A program made the translations under genes and the position numbers. From Sodiomyces alkalinus F11 (taxonomy: Eukaryota; Ascomycota; Sordariomycetes; Glomerellales; Plectosphaerellaceae): DNA of 64,000 nucleotides. Under the pieces are notes generated by a model that saw nothing but the letters and a program-made list of their open reading frames with translations, did no database searches and was not told where the DNA came from. The stretch's first letter is position 1, and each line of letters begins with the position of its first letter. This document shows positions 12,059-24,017 of the stretch, one piece after another. The stretch is from contig NW_021167082.1 in NCBI RefSeq assembly GCF_003711515.1, positions 2,163,691 through 2,227,690 of the forward strand, in the 5' to 3' direction.

Positions 12059-12406
12059 CCAATATCTTATCTTTAGTCCCCGCCTCTTATATCCGGCGGA
12101 CAAGCTTAATTTTCACGCGCAAACGCTCTAAACCACTTAAAAGCTATATCAATCAATAGCGCCTTTCGAGCTCTACACGCCTATCCATAGCCCTATATCG
12201 CGCAAGTGCTATTTAGGGCATAAAATGATTGCGAAAACGCCTGGAAAAGTACCTACGGGTGCCCCGCGTGCGGGGGAAAAATCTAATATAGCCCGTGCGC
12301 CCACGCTGACAAAGCAGCCACGCAGAGCCGTAACTACTAACGCCTCGCGACCCTAGCACCCCACAAAAGACCCTAGCCATTTACAAAAGACCCTAGCTAT
12401 AATAAC

Positions 12407-12611
12407 TGTCGAATAGACCACAGTCTTTTCGGTTACGGAATAGGCCGGATTGCTAAGAGTATAATCTGGGTAGACGCTTGCAGAATCTGCACTATATAAA
12501 ATACGGTGGTAGCGTTTCCCTGACGGTCTGAGACAGTCAGAAATTGTATATAATTGCCTTAATTAATTTCGACCTATTTTTATAACGATTTTGACTACGC
12601 TTTATCTAATA
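12407..12611 (+). repeat. 5' LTR of Copia alpha
   Basis: 205 bp, beginning TGTCGAATAG and ending TCTAATA (RIP form of TCTGACA). It is preceded by the TSD copy ATAAC at 12402-12406. A TATA-like CTATATAAAATACGG lies near 12492. Confidence 0.93.
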
Positions 12612-12649
12612 ATTAAGATTCTTACTTACTAAGTAAAGATATACCCATT

Positions 12650-15600
12650 TTACCTACCCTTTTACCACTACTACCCTTAAGAAGCTATCTAGCTACGCCG
12701 CTATAGCGTGTTAATCTATAAATAACTATTAAGATATCGTATCTTAGCCCTATTACGTATAAAACCTATAAGGATTAGGAGCTCTGGCGATGCCTGTACG
12801 AATCGGTTACCACCTATAACAACGTGTGGAGGTTTCTCTGCCTAGTTGATCCGACTTAGTTCCCCGAGGAGCCTGTGATGCCGGATTACGGTTCTAACCC
12901 CTCTATAACACCTAGGCGTACGCCTACGTAATATCTCGACCTTACGGACGTTGGCCAGAAAGTATACGACGTCGAAATCGCGCGCTAGAAGATCCTATAA
13001 ACGTAATACGATAGCTATCTAAAGGGGATTAACGCTATACTAACCTAGCAGGTTAATACTATCGACTAAATTCGCAGATAACTACTACGAGGAGGTATAC
13101 CTCGCGAGGTATACGAAGCCGTTAAATGCGATACGGATCAGTACCTGGCCACCCGCTAAACCGACACCGACGAAGAGTATATCGAGTATGCCCGTTACCC
13201 TACGAATAGCCTTAAGAAGCTCGGGGAGTGGTTACATAAGTGGTAGCTGCTACTATAAAGCTATGAAGATGCCGGTTCGAAGCCCGCCACGTATATATAG
13301 GTTATAGACTTCTTTAGAGGTATACGTCCCTATACCGGCCGCGATTAGACTAAGGCTAAGGGTCGCCTAGTGGATAACTAGGTAGTTATACCCGAAGACC
13401 TTTACACCCTCGGTTAGAAGTATGTTAACACTAGATTTAAAGACTAAGGAAAACGCGGTAGCCACCGCGCTATAGTATTCCCTGCACTATACACCGGAAG
13501 CGAAGAGGGTGAAGATACCTTAAAGGCCACGGCTAAGCCCCGTAAGAAGGGCGGCCGTGGGAAGAATAAAGCTAAGAATCCCACTGCCGCGGTATTTATA
13601 GCTATACCTTTAGCTGCTTTAGCTGCTTTAGCTGCTTTAGCTGCTTTAGCTGCTTTACCTGCTTTAGCTAACCGTTCCTCTTCTAAACGCCGCTAATCTG
13701 CTCTGCAGGGAGGTTAGATCTGCCGCGTATACGCTATACCTAGTCACGATATTAACGCCTGCTTCTATCTATTCCCGGATACGGTATATACCGATTAGAC
13801 ACCCTTTAAGAGCACTCAAATAACCGTCTAACGGATCCTTAAATACGACCCCTCGCTGCGCGCGGACGTAGAAGAACTACGCGCCGTAAAGAAGGTAAAG
13901 AAGGATATAAGCCGGGACTCTATATAGCTTAAAGAGGCGTGACTTAACTATAGCAGCGTCCGTAGCGGCGTCTCCCACGCCGCTAGCTTTATAGCAGGAA
14001 CCGCTGCTACTAGTTACCCTTTTTGAACCTCTGCTATCCTTAATTCCGGCGCCACTATGTATATATTTAACGATCTTTCCCGTTTTTCTGATTTTATACC
14101 CGCCACGCAGGGGGACTACGTGGTAGCCGGTAGTTTGTCCCTGCCTATTAAAGGTTACGGTAACGTGACCGTGAGATTGAACGGACTAATAGGAGGCCTC
14201 GATTTTAGGCTGTTGAACGTCGTACACTACGAGGATTTTACCTGTAATTTGATCTCTAACTAACGGCTACGTTTTCGAGGATACTAGTGGGATTAAAAGC
14301 CACTAAATAACTGTATTCGGCGTTCCGATAAATCTATACTATACTAGCTAAGTCACCGCTTCGATTAAACCGTTATTCAATACGTGCCCTCTGACTAATC
14401 AGCGGCTGCTTTTCTAGGCTCTTCTTCTTTTTCTTCTGCCACCCGAAAAGGCGTCTATCAATCGACGATACAGTATCTAAGCACTACGGAGGGTATCTTA
14501 TGGTATCTACGCCTAGGGCACGTAGGCCCTGAACCACTTAGGCACCTAGAAGAGCAGACGTAGGAGGTTAAAATCAAGGGACTAATAACTATCGACTATA
14601 AGGCCTACGAGCTTATAACGATAAAACGGCACGTTAGCAGGCGCCCTCGCACTATACCTGCCTACGCAGGGGAGCGATAGGCGATTGATTTCACGGATTT
14701 TGAACGAACGTCCGACGGGGACTCGAGGTTTATATTTTTCACCGACCGTTATAGTGGTTTTACGGCCATCTACGTTATAAAGAGTAAGCTGGCAGTGGAT
14801 ATCCTCGTAATAATTAAGGAATTCCTCGCCTGGGTAGACCGTTAATTAGGCTATAAGGTGCGCGTTTTCGAATCTGATAACGAACTAACTTAATCCCACG
14901 ATATCACCTAATTCCTACGTGACCAGGGTATTCTTTTAGAGGTATCTGCTGCCGACACTCAAGTATAGAATAGGGGTGCCGAACGCGTTACTGCCGTGGT
15001 TATTTTAAAGGGTCGTGCGATGAATATCCACGTAAAACTACCGCCGTTTATATAGCCTGAGGCTATTCCCACGGTAGTATACGTCTATAATCAGACGCCA
15101 CGAAGGCAGTAAAAGGATTAGAAAACGCCCTATAAGGCCCTCTTTAAAAGGAAGCCGATTTTATTATACCTTCGAGGTTATGGCTATAAGGCGTACGCGA
15201 TATTAAAGGACGCCTAGAAGGCTACTAATAAGCTATTAAATCGTATCGCTCCTCGCGCCTATATCGGCTACCTCGTCGGCTACGATTCCACTAATAATTT
15301 CCGTATCTGGGTGCCTAGCCTACGTCGCTATAACCGCGTTATTCGAACGCGCGATATGGACTTTAACGAACACGCCTTCTTTAACGGCGATATCGCCACC
15401 TTTAAGGACGACCTCCGTTAATTAACCGAGGAGTAATTAGAAGACCTGATTAGTTAGATTAAGCAGGAGAGGGCTAGAGATTCACGGCCGTTTACGGACG
15501 CATAAGCTAAGGACCCCCCCCTTTATATAACTGCTTATTTTAAATTATTAGATCCGGGGATAAACGCCCCCGGATCCCCTTCCTCGACGGCTTTACCGTT

Positions 15601-17900
15601 AAGGTTATAGTCCGTAATACCCGGCCGTAAGAGGGTAAAGGAGGCTATCTCGAGTTAATCAGGATAAGATTTAGGTTACGAATAGTATGATTTAGCCGGT
15701 GTGGCGCCTGATCACTGTCTATATCCGCCCGATCCATTACTTCCCACTCCACTAGTAACCCCGCCGTCGGTTATAGCGCTAATAGCAGCCGTTATATTAG
15801 GAAACCGTGATACCTCTACGGCCGTAGGGTTCTAGGATAACGGAACACGGTGCTACGATACCCCTATAGCTACGGCTATAGGGCTCCCATTAAATAAAGG
15901 AGCGTAACTAATTCGATAAGGAGATAGCTAGAACAGAGACTATTGGGTTATAGTATTTAACGCTGGCCGTCACGCACCTAATATATGTATATTAAATAGG
16001 ACTCCGCTAACTAAATTACGGTTAAAAAGGTCTACGCCTATAACGTTATAGCCACGCTTAATAACACCCCGCGAATCTACGGCCCCGGCGGCAGCCACCG
16101 GAAGTATATCCCGGGAGGCTATCTCGGGAAATATAACCCCGGCGGTTACTTTAGCGGGTGCTCCAGCGGTTACCCCGGTTGCTATAGAGATCCACCGTAA
16201 AGACCTCCCTCCTCCTCCGAAGAACCCTCGCGATATACCCTCGCACCCTTACGGCCACTTATTCCGATAGGTATAAGAAGAACACCTACGGAGCCACGAG
16301 GAGATAGGGTTATAGATACGGGTGCCGACGTCCGTAGTAGATAGATATCAGGTTCTTAATTCGATATAGGTGATAATATATAAGTTCGATAAATATAGAT
16401 TTCTATATAAATATAAGGTAAGGCTTATAGTACGAGGAGATTAGTAGTATTAATCCTCGCTCGAGGAGATATACGTAGTAATACTAGCCGGACGGTTATT
16501 CCGCGCGTTAATAGCTATCGCCGCCCGATTTAACCTCACGCTATTATAATTTAACGTTATAAACGCGTTTATACACACGCCCCTCCCCCACGATATCTTT
16601 ATATACCCGCCGCTAGGCTTTCTAGCCCTTAGGAGTCGTTTACACCTGAAAAAGACGTTATATAGACTTAAGGAGTCTCCACTACTTTAGTAAAAGCACT
16701 TTTCGGCTATCTTTATAGCGGACGGCTTCTAGATAATACCGTAAGAACCGTGTTATTTTCTACGCCGCGGTTGAATCCTATTCTTCTGTGTTAACGATAT
16801 CGTTATTACTTATAAGGAATAATATAAGGCGTAGATAGAGTAGGCCGTTAATAACCTATAACGCCACTATAACCTATACGGTAGCGATCCTCTATAGTGG
16901 TTCCTTAGTATTAAGGTTATTCGCGACCGCGTCGCCCGTAAAATCTGGTTATTATAACACGACTACGTTACTAAGTTAGAACGCCTATTAAAGCCGAATA
17001 GCAAATATAGTAGTAACTATCGCCTAACGCACCTAATTAAGGTTATAGAGCTACTAACCTATTCAGGGACCTCGACTAATGTTGAAAGCTATTAACGGAA
17101 GATAGGATCTACGCTATATGTAGTTGTAATATCGCGGCCTGATATCGCGTTTACAGTATCTAGGCTATACCGGTTTAACGTTAATCCAGGGCCTGTTTAC
17201 TACGAGGCCGCCGATTATCTAATCCTCTATCTGATTAATAGCTAATCGTTTACGTTAGAACTAGGGGGTGGCGATGCTATGGAAATCTACACTAACGCCT
17301 CCTTTACCGATAATACCCTCGATCGAAAGAGTAGTTAAGCATACGTGATATGTTTATTTAGCGGTATAATAGCGTGGCGCGCTAATAAGCAGGATACGGT
17401 CACGACGTCTATAACGGAAGCAGAGCTATTAGCGTTAGTATAAGGTGTAAAAGAGGGTATCTTTATATAACACCTATTACTTAGTATAGGAGTGGAATTT
17501 AATGATCCGGAATTAAGGATCTTATACGATATTAACTAAACGATTCGATTAGTTAATTAAGAGATTAGCACGTTAATAACGCGCCTCCGCCATGTCGATA
17601 TCCACGGCTACTAGCTACGTTAAGTAAAGGAATATGGGTAAATACTCGTAACGTACGTTACGAGCGCGGAAATAGTGGTAGACGGATTAACGAAGGCGTT
17701 ATACGGCGAGAAATTTAAGATATTCAGGTGCTAGGTGGGCGTGATAGATATACGGGAACGGTTATAGCAGAAATAGCTAGAGGAAGTCATGATAGAATAT
17801 TTAAAGAACCTGGAGGATAAATTTAAGGGCGGCTATAGCGAACAGATTGTATAGCTGGATTATCTGCCGATTACGAATAGCTCTAATCGCCTAACTAATG
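12650..17900 (+). pseudogene. Copia alpha gag-pol pseudogene
   Basis: Gag (about 12650-13980) includes an Ala-Ala-Leu tandem repeat (13611-13664). The protease motif D-S-G-A-T appears as N-S-G-A-T at 14042-14056; the reading frame surviving downstream (14057-14263) is part of this domain. Next come GAG-pre-integrase (L-R-L-G-H-V-G-P near 14512), integrase (F-T-D-F near 14690, F-E-S-D-N-E-L near 14868, G-A-E-R near 14980), RVT_2 reverse transcriptase (about 16290-17000) with V-N-D-I at 16790 in place of V-D-D, and RNase H (about 17250-17760) ending T-K-A-L-Y-G-E-K-F near 17690. Two catalytic Asp codons have become Asn by G-to-A changes after T, which is a RIP signature. Confidence 0.85.
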
Positions 17901-17920
17901 TTTAGGACGATTAGGGGGTG

Positions 17921-18125
17921 TGTCGAATAGACTATAGTCTTTTCAGTTACGTAATAGGCCGGATTACTAAGAGTATAATCCGGGTAGACGCTTACAGAAT
18001 CTACACTATATAAAATACGGTGGCAGCGTTTCCCTAACGGTCTAAGACAGTCAAAAATTATACATAATTGCGTTAATCAATTTCGACCTATTTTTATGAC
18101 GATTTTAACTACGCTTTATCTGACA
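17921..18125 (+). repeat. 3' LTR of Copia alpha
   Basis: 205 bp, TGTCGAATAG to TCTGACA, followed by the TSD copy ATAAC. It retains CpA and TpG at some places where the 5' LTR has TpA, and the reverse elsewhere. Confidence 0.93.
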
Positions 18126-19689
18126 ATAACAGCCATACTATTAGCTATAATAACGCCCTAACCCACTATAACGCCCCCGAAACTAACCCCGAGCCCCCTA
18201 TAATTATGAAGGGCTTAGGGGAGGTAGAAATAGGGGAAACCCCTAAAAGCCCGATGAATACAGGGACTTCTACCTTTATTACGCCCCTTAACTCGAAAAG
18301 ACAGCTTAGGCCTTTAACCCCAACCCCTAAAAGGTTTTCTAGGACCTAAACCGAGCCTCCCTCTAACTCTAAGGCCGAAGGCCTCTTCGAAACGCCCTCT
18401 AAGCCCCCCATTACTAAAGAACAGGGCCTTATAGGCTTTAAATAGGCTAAAAAGGCCCCTGGAACTGCTAGAAACCCCCCTACTACGCCCAAGAAGTCGA
18501 CTAGTTCGGCTAGTATAGCCCAGGCTAAGGGTCTTCTCCAGCAGGTTTTTCAGCTACTCTAACAGGCCTACGATCTCGACCCTATCCCCTAGATTAAAGC
18601 CCTATCTGCAGGGCTTAAATCTACTATCGACGGAACCCTATAAGGCTCCTTACCCTCTATACTCGAGCAGAAGGTCGACAAACTAGGCTAAGCAGCTTAT
18701 AGGCTTATAGAATAGCCTAAACCCCTTTATAGCGAAGCTGTAAAGGGAAAAACAGGCTCTATTGTACCCTAGGCCCCCTAAAGGGCCTTAGCACCTTTAG
18801 CCCCCCCGGCCCCCCCGGCTCCCCTCCCTATAGACCCTAAAAAAGTCCCTAAGGTTATTATATAGCTTACAGTAAGGGAAACGATCCCTAAGGAGAATTT
18901 TAATCCTCTTATACTCCGGAATAGGCTAAATAAGGCCCTAAGAATCCCTGCTGTTACGGGTATTAGCCTTTTAGCTAATAGGAACCTTATTTTAACCCCG
19001 GGCCAGAAATACAGCGTCTAGCAGCTGCTAGACTCGCAGAATCAGTGGTTTATGGAGCTAAACCTGCCTCTTTAGCCCCCCTAACCTATAGGCGACTAGT
19101 TTAAGCTTATTATAAAACAGGTGCCTACTAGGGCCTTTGGAGGGGGGGAGGCCCTATTATCCGACCCTACCGACCCTTCCGACACACCGTAAAAAGCCCT
19201 AAACCGTAGTCTAAAGCAGGGCCTAGGTTTAAAGGACCTAATCACTGAAACCGGCACCTTTAACCCTATTAGGGTAGTATGGAAGCCGCGGTGGCTAGGT
19301 ACCCTAGACGGGCTTTACGGCACTACTATTGTTTTAGTGCCTACTACTAAAGAGCAGAAATACTGCTTAAAACAGGGGCTTTATATAGCAGGCCAGCGGC
19401 TAAAGGTCTATAAATATAGGCCTATAACCCCTAGGACCTAGTACTCTAACTACTAGAAATTCGGGTATACCCGAGGGACCTATAAGAGCCTAACTACCTG
19501 CTCTATCTACGCTACGGAGGGCCACGGCGATAAAGACTACTACTATAACGAGTACGAGGAATATAGCGACTGCGAACACAGGACCTATAAGTGCTATAAC
19601 TACTAGGGGGTATACCCCCCTTATAGTAAAAACTATAAGGTCTTTTAAGCTATTAAATCCTAAATCCTGTAAATAAAGGGTCTTTTAGT

Positions 19690-22600
19690 TCGAAACAAGT
19701 CCGGTTTATTGAGCATAACGTCGGTAAATAGGGCCCGGCGCAGGAAGCTATCCTAGAATAGGCTTTAGAGGCTTCGGCCAATATAGTCCTTATTTAGGAG
19801 CCCTCCTGCGTCCCGAAACTAGAAGGGTAGTATATTAGAAACCACCTAGCCTTCTACACTATCACGCCTACGCCTCGGAAAACCCAGTTTTGTCCTAATA
19901 AACCTAGGGTCCTTACTTATATAAAAAAGGGCTCGGGTATCGATTTTTCACACCGCGAAGACCTTCTAGATAATATAGACGCGTAGCTTATAGAGGTCTA
20001 TTATTCATAGACCTTCTATATCCTAAACGTCTATAATTAGACGGAACAGGACCCCGAGATAATAGGTGAAGGGCTTATAAGGCCTCCTAGCGCTACCCCC
20101 TCTACCTCTTTGACCTCTTCTTCTTTTCCTTCTTCTTTAGGCTCTAAAAGCCGACCCTGGACCAAAGATCGCGTCCTATAGGGCCTTTAGGTCCCTAAGC
20201 CGAGCCTTATTATAGGGGACTTTAATAGGAACCACTAGTAGTAGAACGGGGCTGCTACGAATTAGGCTTCTATTAAGGCCTAGGCCTTAGTAGACTAGTT
20301 AAATAGCCTCGAGGCCACCTGTTTAGTGGACCCTGAAGAAGTTAACCTAAACGAGGGGACCTTTTTTAGGTCTAATCTTCGCTAAGAGTCGGTTATAGAC
20401 CTAGTATTTTACACGCCCGGCTTTAATCGTCTCCGCTTTTATAAGTAGGAATATATCGAAAACACTCCCTCTCTACACCGCGCTATCCTAATTTCAGCCT
20501 CTATTCTAGGCTCTAAAGGTCCTATAAATAGATCCTTTCCACTGGCGTATAATTATAGGCTAGCGGACTAGAACCTATTTACTAGCACTCTAAAAAGCCT
20601 AAAACCTAGCCTCGACCAATAGCTATAATAGGCTATCGACGCCTCGGACTAGGACTCTATAGGTCGCTACCTATCGGATACTATTTCCCTAGCTATTAAG
20701 GCCTCTATGCCGGAGCTAAGGGTAGTAGAGCGTTCGAAACTGTGGTAGACCCTAGAGCTAAAAGCCCTGCGAAAAACAGCTAATAGGGCTTTTAGGGTTT
20801 TTAGAAAAGCTAAAAAGGGGGCCTCGGCTACCCGGCTGGCGGCTTTAGAAACCACCTAGAAAGACGCTCGAAACGCCTATTATAGGGTCGTAAAAACAGT
20901 AAAACAGAACCACTAGGAGGCCTTCCTAGCTAACGCTTAAGGCCCGGAGATTTTTAAGGCCTATAACTACACAAAAAGCGGCCTAAATACGAAGATTATA
21001 CCGATTTAAACGCCTATAAAATAAAAAGCCTACGCCTTCGATGAAAAATATAACGCCCTTCTTTAGACCCTTTTTCCCTCCGCCACCGACGCCCCTAAAG
21101 CCCCTGTATTTATAGGCCTTCGGGGGACCTAGGCCCCTTTAACCCTTCTAACGGTCCCTAAAGCCTAACTAGATCACGTAGTAAGGGCCTTAGAAGACCG
21201 TGGGAGTGGCCTAGCCTTTAGGCTACAGAACTATAACGCGCTATCTTTAGAGCTGCTAAGGGGACAGCCCTAGAGCCTGATAGGATAAGCTTATAGCCGA
21301 TCCAATAGGCCTATAAGGCTATTCCCGGGCCATTTTTAAAGGCCTACTCAGCTTTATTTTCAGCAGGCTACTACCCTGCCTACTAGAAAAACGGCCTAGG
21401 GGTTGTCCTACTAAAGCCGGGAAAGAAAGACTATTCTACTCCTAAATCTTATAGGATTATAGCCCTTCTAAACTGCTTAGGTAAAGTCCACGAGAGGGTT
21501 ATAGCTACTAGGCTGAGCTTTTTAGCTAATATCCGCGACGACCTTCTATACCCTAGTTAGATAGAGGGTAGAAAATACTAATCCGCTATGGATACGGCCC
21601 TTGTTCTCCTCTACTATATCGAAAAACAGCGTAAATCACGGCAAAACGCCGTAATTTCTACGCTATTTTTAGATATTAAAGGAGCCTTCGACCACGTCGC
21701 CCGCCTTTAGCTACTAAAAACCCTTTAAGAGCTCTAACTACCCTCGAATCTAGTTAAATAGGTAGCCTCCTTCACAGAAAACAGGCGTATCTAACTAGCC
21801 TTCGAGGGCTAGGTTCAGCAGCCCACCCCACTAAATATAGGGGTCCTATAGGGCCTCCCCAGTTTCCCCTATCCTATTCCTTATTTATATTAGGAAGGTT
21901 ATAGCGGGGCCGGATTTTACAGGTCTTTAGTTATCCTATATAGACGATTTTCAGCTATCTATAGCGTCTACGTCGGCCAGGAAAAACTATAAGATCCTAG
22001 AAAGAGCCGTAGCCTCCCTTTTCGAAGCAGCTAATAATAACCACGTTCTTTTCGACCCGGATAAAACAGAGCTTATTTACTTCTACCAAAGACGCTCTAT
22101 TAAAGACGCCACGGTTATTATAGAGCGGTAACTAGTAAAACCTACGCTAGGTGCTATTAGGTGGCTAGGGGTCTAGTTTAACCCTAAGCTATCCTTTAAA
22201 CCCTATATCGAAAAACGCATAAATTCAGCTATGGGGGCCTTAAATAAACTCTATAGGCTACCTAGCTCGTAGAGGGGCCTTTCTTTTAAGGCCCTACGGC
22301 AGCTATATATATCCTGTATAGCCTTACTAGCTAACTTTGGCTTATAGCTATAGTAGGACCCTAAATCACCTAAAAAGCACCTAGTCGACCGTCTAGAACG
22401 CCTATAATACGGCGCTCTAGTCAGCGCTCTAGGGGCTTTTTAGGGGGGCGCCTTTACGGCCTCTAGAACTAGAAGCAGCAGTCCCTCTAGCTTCGATTCG
22501 GTTAACTAGATCTAATAGGCTTTATACCTTTAGGTCTTTAAAGTTCTTACCGAACCACCCTATTAGACGCTAGCTTCTAGGGGAGCTAGGCGAAGGCCTC

Positions 22601-23800
22601 GCCCGCCTATAAGACCTATAGCCTACTATATAGCTTTATAAGCTAGGCCTAGAATTAGTAGCCTTAGTAGGGCAGTCCTAGGGGATAAAGGGCCCGGCAG
22701 CTAGGTAAGAAGCCCCCTCGGCCTCCGAGCCTATAGTAGACCCTAGGCCCTTTTTTCCTCTAAAGGAACGGCCTAAAACCACGGATAATACCGACTCCGG
22801 CACCCAAGACCTAAAAACAGGCCACCTCGAAGCCCTTGAGGATATATACTAATCCCTAGGCGAGTGGGTCTCTGTTTTCTACACCGCCGATTCCCTAGGC
22901 CACCCTATAAGGCCTCCTATAGGGCCTCCGGAGGCTACAGCTACTATTATACAGCTAGCTAGTACCGGTAGGCCCTATAGAGCTATAGGTATTAACCTAG
23001 GGGACTCTGCCGAAGTCGCCGACGCCGAATTATACGCTATTCTTTAGGCCCTTTATACTGCCCTAGAGTAGTCGTCTAGGGCCCTAGAATGCTATATTTT
23101 TAGCGATTTATAGGCGGCTATTCAGAAGCTTTAGCGCTCCTCGTAGTGGGCTATAGAGGCTAAGACCCTTATCAAATATCTTAAACAATAAGGCACTTTA
23201 GTCTCTATATGGTAGTGCCCTTCGTATATAGGGATAGAAGGGAATAAACTAGCGGATAAGGCAGCTAAATAGGCGTTAGACCCTAAAAAAGCTACTAAAT
23301 CTATTAGCTTAGTTACCCTTAGCCACTTAAAACGCCGGGTTAACGAGACCTTAGTTCGAGACTAGAAGGCGTTATAGAACGAAGAGGAAGAGGCGGAGAA
23401 AAGGGGTAAGTCGGTGCGTTTAGGCCGCCTTTATAGGCGCTTAGTCCGAGATAACCTCCGCTTTTCCCGAAAACCACAACCGATACAGGGCCCTAAGTAG
23501 GTAAAGTCGGCTTTTATTCAGTTAAAAACCGGCTTCGGATACCTAAAATCTCACTAAAAGAGGGTCCGAAACTACGCTAACGACCGCTATTCCTATCCCG
23601 GCTCCCCTATACAGGATATAGCCCACCTTATCCTTTCCTGCCCTTTTTATAAAAACGAACGAAAAGCCCTGCGGGAAGCCATAGCAGGCCTACCGCTATC
23701 CCTGCCGCTATTATTCGGTACTAAAAGAGGTATACAGGCCTTAGAGGCCTATCTTTTAGCTACTAAAATAGCCTCGGCGGAGTGGTATAGGGCGTAAACC
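19690..23800 (+). pseudogene. LINE ORF2 (endonuclease-RT-RNase H) pseudogene
   Basis: The order is: APE endonuclease start (H-N-V-G-K near 19714, then I-V-L-I-x-E-P-S-C near 19780), I-I-G-D-F-N-R-N-H near 20210-20235; reverse transcriptase with L-D-I-K-G-A-F-D-H-V at about 21669-21698 and Y-I-D-D-F near 21937; RNase H with D-A-E-L-Y-A-I-L near 23020 and G-I-E-G-N-K-L-A-D-K-A near 23230; and a C-terminal motif ending I-A-H-L-I-L-S-C-P near 23620. The RT active-site Asp pair survives, but RIP stops and frame breaks are frequent. The 62-codon reading frame on the opposite strand at 20667-20855 is a by-product. Confidence 0.8.
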
Positions 23801-23986
23801 TCGGATCCTACGGTCTAGGTTTCTATTTTAGTTTTTTACCTGTTTTTCGGTATATTAGGCAGACTATTACGGAGGATTTCCTTTGTTTACTACTACTCCA
23901 CTATTTACTATAGCTTATTCTAGCCTTAAGCCTATAGGCCAAAAGGCGCCGCGCCATAGCTTTAGGGCTGCATGCGCGAAATGAAT

Positions 23987-24008
23987 AAAAAAAAAAAAAA
24001 AAAAAAAA
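23987..24008 (+). other. poly(A) tail of the LINE
   Basis: A run of 22 A residues marks the 3' end of the LINE and is followed at once by the target-site duplicate and Gypsy A2 sequence. Confidence 0.9.
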
Positions 24009-24017
24009 GAACGCCCT

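Larger units (their letters stand above)
12407..18125 (+). mobile_element. full-length Ty1/Copia element (family alpha) with perfect TSD
   Basis: The 5,719-bp element has 205-bp LTRs at 12407-12611 and 17921-18125 and an exact 5-bp target-site duplication ATAAC (12402-12406, 18126-18130). A purine tract (TTAGGGGGTG) lies just before the 3' LTR. The internal order protease, integrase, reverse transcriptase, RNase H is the Copia order. The two LTRs differ at about twenty places, nearly all C/T or G/A differences at CpA or TpG sites. It is inserted inside a LINE that is itself inside Gypsy A2. All coding parts are inactivated. Confidence 0.93.
12225..19660 (+). pseudogene. LINE ORF1 (gag-like) pseudogene, split by Copia at 12407-18125
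   Basis: The ATG at 12225 opens a frame with only one stop in the first 60 codons (M-I-A-K-T-P-G-K start). It is then interrupted by the Copia and resumes after 18130 with a Pro/Thr/Lys-rich region. The C-terminal part has clustered Cys, His and Tyr (about 19500-19630: C-S-I-Y-A-x-E-G-H, C-E-H-R-T-Y-K-C-Y-N), a degraded pair of CCHC knuckles. ORF1 proteins of Tad-type LINEs bind RNA in the ribonucleoprotein particle (known for the family). Many stops and the insertion make it dead. Confidence 0.65.
12059..24008 (+). mobile_element. Tad-like LINE retrotransposon, interrupted by Copia alpha
   Basis: This non-LTR retrotransposon (about 6.2 kb without the Copia) has a 5' region at 12059-12406, continues at 18131-24008 and ends in a 22-base poly(A) (23987-24008). 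It is flanked by an 11-bp target duplication that differs at one base. ORF1 begins with ATG at 12225 and ends in zinc-knuckle-like Cys/His clusters (about 19500-19630). ORF2 has an APE-type endonuclease, reverse transcriptase, RNase H and a C-terminal Cys/His motif. This domain order is that of the fungal Tad clade. The 5' 350 bp still has many CpA and TpG sites; the 3' half is strongly RIP-mutated. Confidence 0.85.

Noticed and set aside
14057..14263. 68-codon frame as an independent gene
   Set aside because: It is the surviving part of the Copia alpha protease domain; the conserved N-S-G-A-T lies just upstream in the same frame.
23987..24008. transcription terminator at the A run
   Set aside because: It is the LINE poly(A) tail, directly followed by the target-site duplicate.
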